A DNA stretch of 46,376 nt from Candidatus Polarisedimenticolaceae bacterium (GTDB lineage: Bacteria > Pseudomonadota > Gammaproteobacteria > Chromatiales > Chromatiaceae). A program made the position numbers and the translations under genes. Numbering within the stretch: the stretch's first letter is position 1; each line of letters starts with the position of its first letter. The DNA lies in assembly GCA_021647945.1 (NCBI GenBank), contig JAKITT010000018.1, positions 1 to 46,376 of the forward strand, written 5' to 3'. The notes under the pieces are model-generated. The model saw only the letters and a list, made by a program, of their open reading frames with translations, was not told the DNA's origin and searched no databases. This document shows, in pieces, positions 1-7,649 of this stretch.

Positions 1-1
1 T

Positions 2-109
2 GAGCGTGTCACCAAAAACCTGAAGAAGAGAGCGGCTTCTTTGGGATTTGATCTGGTGCCAAGTGCAGAAAATGAGACTATTTCAAATGCTGTTTTATCA
101 ACAACTTAG
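2..109 (+). pseudogene. C-terminal fragment of an unidentified protein, possibly a transposase (partial at window edge)
   Basis: An open frame enters from the left edge and stops at TAG (107-109). It encodes about 35 residues, beginning ERVTKNLKKRAASLGF and continuing with FDLVP. The basic LKKRAASLGFxLVP ending is reminiscent of the C-terminus of some IS transposases, but this is from memory and I cannot assign a family. The same frame stays open for another 28 codons after the TAG (110-196), which may be chance or may mean that the TAG is a disabling stop. No start codon is in the window. Whether the gene is intact upstream cannot be judged. Confidence 0.3.
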
Positions 110-491
110 GTTTATGTTACTCAAGAGTTGTCTGTTGAAGATGATATAGGGATGTTATGGGAACCCTATTTAGAACCCGTTTTAGGGGAGCTCTAAATAA
201 GTTTCACATTTCCAGGTAGTTTGATATCAGATCTTGGATTACCACCCGTTCACAGCTCGAATAGATTTTTGGTGTGTGCTAAATTAACCGCTGCAAATAG
301 TTTAAGAGCTCCCTTCGCTTCTATAGAAATTTGTTATTCAAGTGGAAAATAGAAGTGACGAAGAGCGTAAGGATTCGAATTATAAAGCAGTTACACGGCC
401 GCAAAGGCGTGGACGGCGGTTCGGTTTTGCCCTCTGTCTCCACACATATGCTGTTTAATGCCACACGGCCACCTATCTGCTCACTGGTTGA

Positions 492-2435
492 TTATTGGGG
501 CGTGTCCACATGTGACTCCATTAATTCATTTAGTGTTTTGCCTGAATGCAATAGTTCAGCAAATGCTTCAGCCGCTAACGGGCGGCTAAAAAAATAACCT
601 TGCAGGGTGTCACACCCTTTGTCGCGTAGGAGTTCTACATGTGCGGCTGTTTCCACCCCTTCAGCGACGACGGTAAGACTAAATTCATGAGCTAAATTGA
701 TAATGGTACTGACAATGCTTGCGTCACTGGGATTGCTATCCATGTCTTTAATAAAAGATTGGTCTATTTTTAGTGTGTCTACAGGGAAGCGCTTGAGATA
801 GGAGAGGGAGGAGTAACCGGTACCAAAATCATCAATGGATAACTTAATGCCGATGTCACGTAGTGTTTGAAGTTTAGAGATGACATCAGAGACATCACCA
901 ATCACCATACTCTCAGTTATCTCAAGTTCCAGTGCATGGGCAGGAAGGTTAGATTGTTTAAGAGCAGATGCGACCCACCGTAACAGTTTAGGATGACCGA
1001 ACTGTAACGCAGATAGATTGACGGCTATCTGAAGTGGGTAGCCGGCATTGTGCCAGCTTTGAGCCTGGATACATGCTTCATTAAGAATCCAGTGGCCCAA
1101 TGGGATAATCAAACCTGTCGATTCAGCGATGGGGATAAAATCGGCGGGTGAAACCATTTCATTGCCAGGCTTCAACCAACGAACTAGTGCTTCAGCACCT
1201 GTGATGCGCCCAGTTGTAAAATCGACTTTTGGTTGGTAGTGGAGGATGAATTCACCACGTTGTAATGCAACACGCATGCTGTTTTCAAGTGCTAGATTCT
1301 TGGTGACTTCAGTTCCCATTGCCGTATCAAAACACTGATATTTTTTATCTCTGTTTTTCCTGGCATGTTGCAGGGCCACCTCTGCCATTCTCATTAGAGA
1401 GTCTATGTTTTGACTATCTGTTGGATAACATGCAACGCCACAGCTCATCTTAAGGTGGAACTCATTTCCTTTACTGTATATGGAATTGACTAAGCTTTTC
1501 TGCAAGCTATCGAACACCCCGACCAGATTACTGTTTGATGCATAATCTTTCATCAGTATCGCAAACTTATTTCCAGTGATACGGGCGAGAGTTGCCCCAC
1601 TAGGTAGCACCTCAAGAAAACGTTTAATAACGGTAAGCAGAATTTGATCCGCAGGTTCATGTCCGATGATTTCGTGTACACGGGATAAGCCTTCTAACCT
1701 TAGTAAGTAAACTGCAAAAGGCCGTGATCCTTTGGATTTATCTATCACGTGACTAAGGAGTTGCTGGAATGAGGCGAGGTTGGGTAGGCCAGTACGTACA
1801 TCAAGTGTGGTAAAACGGTTTAGATCTTCCTGAGTCTCTTGGAGAGAAAGCAGCGCAGTATCATGTTGATGAGCTATCTTTATTGTTTGGAGGCCAAAGG
1901 CTAGGTTTGATGCCAAGTGGAGTAAGAATTCGTGCTCCTCATGGTCAAAAGAATCAGGCTCATTGGCATATATAACAAGCACCCCAAGGCACTTTTCTCC
2001 ATATATTAACGGTAATCCGAGTACTGAGTTAAAACTGTGTTGTGTCGCAGCTTTACGCCAAGCTGAAAACGTTGGGTCTTCAGAGGTGTTATGGACAACA
2101 CAGGGTTGTTTCGTGCGAATTGCGGTACCGGCAGGCCCTCTTCCTAACTCATCATCGCTCCAGGTTACGAGGATATTATTGAGATACTCTTTGCCAGAAC
2201 CGGCCTGAGCCATAATTTTTATGGAGCATTGAGCATCGTCAATAGGGAGACCCACCCAAGCAAAGGGGTAGCCCGCGATCTCCACCACGACACGACACGT
2301 CTCAGTCAACAGTGCTGTCTCATCATCTGCAACACGTATAGCCTCATTGCAAGCACTGAGTGCATTCAGTGCACGCGTAGCACGAGCTAGGTCATGCTTT
2401 TTTGCATCTGGAGGCTGTTCTGGGTTTTTCTTCAT
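492..2435 (-). CDS. GAF-GGDEF-EAL protein, probable c-di-GMP phosphodiesterase with degenerate GGDEF
   Basis: This 647-residue cytosolic protein has no membrane segment. Domains in order are GAF (about 26-195, small-ligand sensing), GGDEF (about 205-370) and EAL (about 385-630). The GGDEF signature is changed to TGNKF within RITGNKFAIL, so cyclase activity is unlikely; such domains often bind GTP and regulate the partner EAL. The EAL domain looks catalytically complete: EALVRW, AVNLSALQF, LEITES, DDFGTGYSSLSYLK, KIDQSF, AEGVET and QGYFFSRP are all present. The inferred role is hydrolysis of c-di-GMP in response to a GAF signal. The ATG at 2433-2435 has no strong Shine-Dalgarno sequence. The gene stands alone, with no co-directional neighbour in the window. 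Family assignment is firm; the ligand is unknown. Confidence 0.93.
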   Translation of the reverse strand: MKKNPEQPPDAKKHDLARATRALNALSACNEAIRVADDETALLTETCRVVVEIAGYPFAWVGLPIDDAQCSIKIMAQAGSGKEYLNNILVTWSDDELGRGPAGTAIRTKQPCVVHNTSEDPTFSAWRKAATQHSFNSVLGLPLIYGEKCLGVLVIYANEPDSFDHEEHEFLLHLASNLAFGLQTIKIAHQHDTALLSLQETQEDLNRFTTLDVRTGLPNLASFQQLLSHVIDKSKGSRPFAVYLLRLEGLSRVHEIIGHEPADQILLTVIKRFLEVLPSGATLARITGNKFAILMKDYASNSNLVGVFDSLQKSLVNSIYSKGNEFHLKMSCGVACYPTDSQNIDSLMRMAEVALQHARKNRDKKYQCFDTAMGTEVTKNLALENSMRVALQRGEFILHYQPKVDFTTGRITGAEALVRWLKPGNEMVSPADFIPIAESTGLIIPLGHWILNEACIQAQSWHNAGYPLQIAVNLSALQFGHPKLLRWVASALKQSNLPAHALELEITESMVIGDVSDVISKLQTLRDIGIKLSIDDFGTGYSSLSYLKRFPVDTLKIDQSFIKDMDSNPSDASIVSTIINLAHEFSLTVVAEGVETAAHVELLRDKGCDTLQGYFFSRPLAAEAFAELLHSGKTLNELMESHVDTPQ

Positions 2436-2584
2436 ATGAATTTTTTGTCAGTTTCATGAAGTATATATCTAACTAACTATTGCGGATAAAATAGCAAAAA
2501 CTTTAGGTGATTAGCGCTCCAGTCTGCTCCCAATGCCATTAACTTAGGTGATTAGGTGCAAAGCTCAGTCATTCAGATGATTCA

Positions 2585-2655
2585 CTGTAGGAGCGCGCCT
2601 CGCCGCGATGCATTCCGCTGCCAAGCCCAATCGCGGTGAGGCGCCGCTCCTACAG
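2585..2655. repeat. REP-pair palindrome (REPIN-like)
   Basis: The left arm CTGTAGGAGCG-CGCCTCGCCGCGAT (2585-2609) and the right arm (2630-2655) are inverted copies differing by one indel and one substitution, separated by about 20 nt. The GTAGGAGCG...GCCGCGAT core matches the REP style common in Pseudomonas and Xanthomonas, where two inverted REPs form a REPIN. These elements are mobilised in trans by RAYT transposases; none is in this window. Only this copy was seen here. Confidence 0.7.
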
Positions 2656-2841
2656 ACTCTTTACATAGACATACTGAGCTTTCTACCTTCCAAGTAACAA
2701 AACTCTATATGCCTATGAACATAACTCAGGTGCGGCAATGATGTGGAGTTTTTCATCCAGTTAGCAATCGCCAAACCAGTTGACTCGTATCAAAATGGTG
2801 TAAATTTCGTTAATAAGCACACTCAGGTGGTGTTTTTGAAT

Positions 2842-3131
2842 ATTAACCTGAGTTTCGTTCATAGCCATAAAACTCTAAGCCATTGAAATATCAGATAGCA
2901 ATCCCTTGTTTTCTGTTGCAGGGGTTGAGCAATCTCTCGCTCACTCCGCATACAGCGCCCATCCCGATACGCCGCAAGCCTTTCAGGATTATGCTCACCT
3001 CTCAGAATGGCGTGGATGATAGTCATCCCTGTAATATCGCTGACAACATTATCCAGCAGCACATTCATTCTTATAGGCTCAGATGGGTCAACAGGTGATG
3101 GAAACTTTATTCGGTAGTCCCGGTAAAACAC
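2842..3131 (-). pseudogene. IS110-family transposase remnant, truncated and frameshifted
   Basis: The minus-strand frame 3131-2859 encodes a peptide with MNVLLDNVVSDITGMTIIHAI, then GEHNPERLAAYRDGRC and SEREIAQPL. This matches the pattern I know from the middle of IS110-type transposases (xxVLSDITGxTGxxIIRAIVAGERDPxxLAxxRDxRC). Near the end a shift into the neighbouring frame gives GLEFYGYERNSG, resembling the family's ALELYDFYQ segment, so the reading frame appears broken. The N-terminal DEDD catalytic part and the C-terminal Ser-containing part are missing. It lies in the gene-poor gap between the GAF-GGDEF-EAL gene and the large regulator. It is presumably inactive. Confidence 0.55.
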
Positions 3132-3374
3132 AAGATGTAGTGTTTGAATGGTTTTGGCTAAAACAGCTTACCCACACAGATCTAGCATAGAGCCCTTTAT
3201 CTTCGATCACACCCAGCCTGTGCGTAATGTTCCTAGTAGGGATGGAGACAATTTGATAGCCTAAGTAGGTATATCAGAAGTGACCGGAGCAATCTCTTTT
3301 CTCACATCCATGCGGCTGAAATCACACCCGCATAAGGTATGAGATTATGTAGGTGCTAACCTTGAAGGAAGAGT
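3132..3374. other. Non-coding gap upstream of the large regulator
   Basis: The remainder of the 2436-3374 gap. No gene is supported here. The final bases before 3375 give a good ribosome binding site (GGAAGAG, about 4 nt before ATG). No convincing -35/-10 pair or further IS110 homology could be read. Confidence 0.5.
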
Positions 3375-6300
3375 ATGGCTGGCGAAAAGACTATCTACCC
3401 CCCGAAGATTACTCAGCCCCTCAATAATAATATCCTTGAACGTAAGCGATTGTTTTCAGCACTTGATGAGGCATGTGATAGTGCTTCGCTTGTATGGCTC
3501 TCTGCCCCGGGTGGTTCGGGTAAAACGACCTTAGCTTCCAGCTACCTAGCGCAACATAAAGCCAAGTCTATTTGGTATCAGGTTGATGAGGGAGATGCTG
3601 TCCTTGCTACCTTTTTTCACTACATGGGCCTCGCTGGCAAAAAACTCTCTCCTAGACGAAAAACCACGCTTCCCGCACTCACCCCTGAGTATTTGCAGGG
3701 TCTCTCTATCTATGCCCGCCGTTTCTTTGAGGAGCTTGCCTCACGTTTAGGTGAAGGCGGGATTATTGTGCTGGATAACTTTCAGTTGCTGGGTGAGAGC
3801 AGTGAGCTTGAGAAATTGTTGGGTGTGATGGCTGAGGCCATTGCCGGACAGGCGACGCTGCTCATCCTAAGTCGCAGCAACCCACCCTCTAGCCTTGTCG
3901 GTCTGCGCGCCAAAGGGCTGTTGCTAGAGATTAATGCGGACTCTGTTCACTTCAATGAGACTGAGTGGCTTGCAGCACCGCAGGGGATCGCGATGGGGAG
4001 TGATCGGCAGCGCCTGCTTCAACTTCATAAAAAAATGGGGGGGTGGATTTCAGGACTGGTGCTTTGTCAAAATGTTGATATTGAGCAGTTCGATAACGAT
4101 ATGGAAATGCAACTTGTTAATGAGCCACTGTTTGATTACTTCGCACACGAATTTTTTCACCAGCTTGACCAAAAGAGCAAGCAACTCCTCACCCACTGCA
4201 CCTATCTTTATCACTTCAATAGCTCATCGGCGGCCAGCGTCTCTGGCATCGCATCATCAGCAAAGATATTACAAACACTGCTAGATAAAAATCACTTTAT
4301 TCAACGTCAAGGCCAAGGCTTTTATACGCTGCACCCTTTGCTCCAGGCCTACCTGCAAAATGAGGTGACTAAAACACTTAGTACGGAACAGCACCATGCT
4401 TTGATGGCTGATAGTGCCCGTATACTTGCCTTACAAGGTGAGCATGAAGCCGCCGCAGATCTCTATATTGAATTACACGAGTGGGACTCACTGGCTGAAC
4501 TTACGGTACAGCACGTGGAAGCACTCTTTAACCAGGGTAGAACGGCTACCCTGCATAAATGGTTGGCCGCTTTGCCTCATGATGTGAAAGCGGCTAACAA
4601 CGGGTTGTTATATTGGCAGGCAACACTTAAAAGCTTTACCAACCCAGCCATGTGCTTAGATGAAATGTCGGAGGTATTTGATCGTTTTATCGAGCAAGAT
4701 GATTTGCTGGGGGCATTGAAAAGCTGGATATTTGCCATGCAGATGATGAATGGTACCTGGATGGAGACTCAGCGGATATCTGAGTGGCTGCATAAATACC
4801 AAAGTTGTAAAATTGTCCCATCTGCTTTGCCTCTTCATATGGAGGTGCAAATTATTGCCTGCCTCAGCATGGGCTATTTCTTGTACGGAAAGTCCCCAGA
4901 TGACACCACCTATTGGCTTTCTCAGATTGAAGAGACGATTAATAAATGTGAGGACCAAGCATTAATAGCAGTGCTTGCCAACAGCGGGATGTTTGCGAGC
5001 TTGATTTTAGGTCATACCCATCAAGCTAAAAAATACCTTGCTCAACTAAATTCATTGACAGATTTAAATGCCTTTCCTCCGATGCTACAGATGCATATTC
5101 TATGCAATAAAATGATGGGTGAAAGTTTTGTTGGTGATCCGAGAGTCTGTTTTGATCTGTATCAACAAGGGGAAAAACTCGCTAATCAATTCGGCATATT
5201 TTTATTTGACGGCATATTTCATCATGCGACGATAGGGGCAGCATTTATTGCTGCTGATGAAGAGCAGGTCATATTTCATCATCATAAGTTTGAACAGATT
5301 CCGCCTTTTCCATTGATTAACACGATAGGTCGTTATTGGGCTGAGGCTGGGTTGCGAATGGTTCAGGGGCGACATATTGAATCAGAGGCCGCCTGCAGTC
5401 ACGCCATCAAAATGCTGTCTGATGAATTAAAGATACCTTCTTATGGATTAATCATCAGACTGACGCATGTTGAAACAATCTATGCACAAGGAAGAACTGA
5501 AGAGGCGTACCGGTTACTGGATGTGGCTGCCAATGATGCGAATGAATTACAAATACCGGCAAGCCAAATACGGGCGCACCTGCTAAAAGCTCGCTTTGCA
5601 ATGGATGCGGGGGATGTGACAGAGTCTAATTTACAGCTGATTAATATGTTTAAACTCGCTAAGCAGCATGATTTGCATGCCTATCCAGGCTGGTTATCAG
5701 GTGAGCTTATTTCATGGGCGTGTCATAAGGCACTAGAGTGGGGAATAGAAACGGACTTTGTCATACGTTACGTGCGCACGCTTGCGCAATGGCTTACGCC
5801 ACCTGGGCCAAAACAGCTGTCATGGCCTTGGCCTGTACGCCTCTATACCATGGGTGTTCCAAGGGTTGAATTCGATGGCACTGAAGTGATGAGTGAAGGC
5901 AAACAGAGTAAACGCCCGATACAGCTGCTGTTTCAATTGGCACTCCATTCTGGCGAGGCCAATGCGATTGAATTGAGTGAACAACTCTACCCAGAGCAGA
6001 GCGATGAAAAGCGCTCCTCTTTACTTCGTAATAACCTACATCGCTTACGCACGTTGTTAGGAGATGAATCCACTATCATACGTGAGGGTGATGTTTTACG
6101 TATCAATCGAGATTTATGCTGGATTGATGTGCATGCCTTTGAAATGCTTGCATTAGAAAACAGACAGCCCGCTATCGAACAAGCATTAAGTTTATATAAG
6201 GGTGAATATTTTTCTAAGATTAGAAATGATAGTTTTGAGTTGTTATCACGACGAGAACAACTGCGAGGCACCTATTTACGTTTAGCACTCACACAGTTAG

Positions 6301-6524
6301 AACACTTGGATAATAAAGCCGCTATCGAGCTATGTCACACTGTGTTGAGTGTAGAACCGCTCTCTGAAGTGATGTATCAAAAATTGATGCAGCTTTACCA
6401 AGCAAATAAACAAAGTGATTTAGCCCGTGCTACCTTTGAGCAGTGTCAGCGTATTTTTCAAGCTGAGCTAGGTGTGGAACCGATGGAAGAGACTCGGCGT
6501 ATTGCATTAAGCGATCTTGCATAA
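3375..6524 (+). CDS. Large MalT/SARP-like transcriptional regulator (STAND ATPase + TPR + winged helix + BTAD)
   Basis: The 1049-residue protein begins with an ATPase module carrying a Walker A motif APGGSGKTT near residues 44-52, followed by a hydrophobic Walker B-like segment GGIIVLDNFQ, as in MalT-type STAND regulators. Residues about 330-800 are helical and TPR-like. An OmpR-type winged helix occupies about 820-915 (LYTMGVPRVEFDGTEV through LLRNNLHRLRTLLGD). A bacterial transcriptional activator domain follows at about 925-1045, ending EQCQRIFQAELGVEPMEET. DNA-binding plus BTAD is the SARP/AfsR arrangement, but the HTH is C-terminal to the ATPase rather than N-terminal. Such proteins bind a ligand through the TPR region, hydrolyse ATP and activate target promoters. 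The start is backed by GGAAGAG. It is monocistronic with its own terminator; its target is unknown. Confidence 0.85.
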   Translation: MAGEKTIYPPKITQPLNNNILERKRLFSALDEACDSASLVWLSAPGGSGKTTLASSYLAQHKAKSIWYQVDEGDAVLATFFHYMGLAGKKLSPRRKTTLPALTPEYLQGLSIYARRFFEELASRLGEGGIIVLDNFQLLGESSELEKLLGVMAEAIAGQATLLILSRSNPPSSLVGLRAKGLLLEINADSVHFNETEWLAAPQGIAMGSDRQRLLQLHKKMGGWISGLVLCQNVDIEQFDNDMEMQLVNEPLFDYFAHEFFHQLDQKSKQLLTHCTYLYHFNSSSAASVSGIASSAKILQTLLDKNHFIQRQGQGFYTLHPLLQAYLQNEVTKTLSTEQHHALMADSARILALQGEHEAAADLYIELHEWDSLAELTVQHVEALFNQGRTATLHKWLAALPHDVKAANNGLLYWQATLKSFTNPAMCLDEMSEVFDRFIEQDDLLGALKSWIFAMQMMNGTWMETQRISEWLHKYQSCKIVPSALPLHMEVQIIACLSMGYFLYGKSPDDTTYWLSQIEETINKCEDQALIAVLANSGMFASLILGHTHQAKKYLAQLNSLTDLNAFPPMLQMHILCNKMMGESFVGDPRVCFDLYQQGEKLANQFGIFLFDGIFHHATIGAAFIAADEEQVIFHHHKFEQIPPFPLINTIGRYWAEAGLRMVQGRHIESEAACSHAIKMLSDELKIPSYGLIIRLTHVETIYAQGRTEEAYRLLDVAANDANELQIPASQIRAHLLKARFAMDAGDVTESNLQLINMFKLAKQHDLHAYPGWLSGELISWACHKALEWGIETDFVIRYVRTLAQWLTPPGPKQLSWPWPVRLYTMGVPRVEFDGTEVMSEGKQSKRPIQLLFQLALHSGEANAIELSEQLYPEQSDEKRSSLLRNNLHRLRTLLGDESTIIREGDVLRINRDLCWIDVHAFEMLALENRQPAIEQALSLYKGEYFSKIRNDSFELLSRREQLRGTYLRLALTQLEHLDNKAAIELCHTVLSVEPLSEVMYQKLMQLYQANKQSDLARATFEQCQRIFQAELGVEPMEETRRIALSDLA

Positions 6525-6566
6525 CTATAACGCCATACGCGGCCGCGATAAAAATTCATACTATAC

Positions 6567-6604
6567 AAACAGGCCACCCAATCGAACGGTTGGGTGGCCT
6601 GTTT
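6567..6604. terminator. Perfect 15-bp hairpin, likely bidirectional terminator
   Basis: AAACAGGCCACCCAA (6567-6581) pairs perfectly with TTGGGTGGCCTGTTT (6590-6604) around an 8-nt loop. It lies between two convergent genes, the large regulator ending at 6524 and the PEP-CTERM-like gene ending at 6666. It has short T/A flanks on both sides, so it could stop transcription from both directions. Confidence 0.8.
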
Positions 6605-6665
6605 CATCTCAAATTTAAAACTACCTTATACCTGACGACTTATCGCTCGGTTGATCAGGGGCTCC

Positions 6666-7346
6666 TTAAGATAGACGCTTATTTAATCGACGCTTAAGAA
6701 GGAGGGGCAAGCCGGCCAACAGTAAGACTAGTGTAGCAGGAGCTGGGACAGGAGTAGGGGCAGTGACAGCTCCTCCGTCAGAAAACAGAAGCGTGTCAAA
6801 ACCAATGCGCATGGTGTTATAACTGTTACCAAAGCTATCATTGAAATTGAGGTACATCAACGCGTAGGCAAAATCATTACCAAGTGCATCTCGAGAGATA
6901 TTATTGGCCATATTGGCAGGGTTAGAATCTGGGAAAAAATCTGCTGCAGCACCTCTAAAATCATACGTCATGCCAACAAAGTCATACCCATTATATGAAC
7001 CAAAGGTCGAGCCAAGTGCGTTATTTAACCTACCCGATAAAAAGCCGCCCGTGCCATCTCCATTGGTGAGTTGTCTGTGCCGACCATCGGTACCACCAAA
7101 CGTCTGACCATCAATCGTGATTGAGAAGTTATCGAGGGCGCCATTAAAGTCATTTAGAGTCCCAATCGGACTAACGGTGTCATCAAGCTCAAAGCTACCA
7201 GAAAAACTATCTGCCCACCCAAGAGGACCTCCAATGGCGGTGTTACCTCTAGTGTCGAAAGAAACCACCACTGTCGCATGGCTGTTAAGTGATGCACCGG
7301 CCAAGAGCAGTAGCATCAAAATTTTCAATAGTAGTATTTTTTTCAT
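6666..7346 (-). CDS. Exported protein with VPEP/PEP-CTERM-like sorting signal
   Basis: The 226-residue product has an N-terminal signal peptide (MKKILLLKILMLLLLAGASLNSHA) and a C-terminal tripartite sorting tail: the short motif VPAPAT, a hydrophobic helix VLLLLAGLPLLLKRR and a basic end. This is the architecture of PEP-CTERM proteins handled by exosortase (EpsH) in biofilm-forming Gram-negatives. The mature part is rich in Gly, Asn, Asp, Ser and Thr, with no recognised enzymatic motif. An AGGA sequence lies about 9 nt before ATG. No exosortase or exopolysaccharide gene is in the window, so its partners must be elsewhere. It is convergent with the large regulator and divergent from the lipoprotein gene. 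Function beyond export and surface display is unknown. Confidence 0.8.
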   Translation of the reverse strand: MKKILLLKILMLLLLAGASLNSHATVVVSFDTRGNTAIGGPLGWADSFSGSFELDDTVSPIGTLNDFNGALDNFSITIDGQTFGGTDGRHRQLTNGDGTGGFLSGRLNNALGSTFGSYNGYDFVGMTYDFRGAAADFFPDSNPANMANNISRDALGNDFAYALMYLNFNDSFGNSYNTMRIGFDTLLFSDGGAVTAPTPVPAPATLVLLLAGLPLLLKRRLNKRLS

Positions 7347-7437
7347 CTTATGTAGTCCTGCTGTTGATAGTGCGCTGACGCTAAATTCTTGTTCTTAAGC
7401 GTGTAAGACCAAGTGCCAGCAATACTATCAGCCGGGT

Positions 7438-7516
7438 GTCGCAAAACCGTCTCAAAATGAAGATTTCTATCTATTTCTGAAAATATTCCGCCACAAATCT
7501 GCGACGGTTTTGCGAC
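7438..7516. repeat. Perfect 14-bp inverted repeat with 51-nt spacer in a divergent promoter region
   Basis: GTCGCAAAACCGTC (7438-7451) recurs as its exact reverse complement GACGGTTTTGCGAC (7503-7516). The pair lies in the 303-bp gap (7347-7649) between the divergently transcribed PEP-CTERM-like and lipoprotein genes. It could be an operator pair for a DNA-looping regulator, the ends of a tiny mobile element, or a large-loop RNA hairpin. There is no obvious direct-repeat duplication flanking it. No other element was identified in the gap apart from the AGGTGA ribosome binding site before 7650. Confidence 0.6.
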
Positions 7517-7649
7517 GGCGGCTTGTTACCGTTCAATAGACTCACGCGGTAGCCCCTGCCTGAATCGAAAACAAATTTTGGCAGCCAGTCACAGCCGCCG
7601 CAGCTGTGCCAACGCTCGCCAAGCAATTAAAACTAAAAGCAGGTGAATT

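Noticed and set aside
331-597. 88-codon plus-strand open frame at the 3' end of the first GGDEF-EAL gene
   Set aside because: Overlaps the certain EAL coding region; composition and absence of motifs indicate chance.
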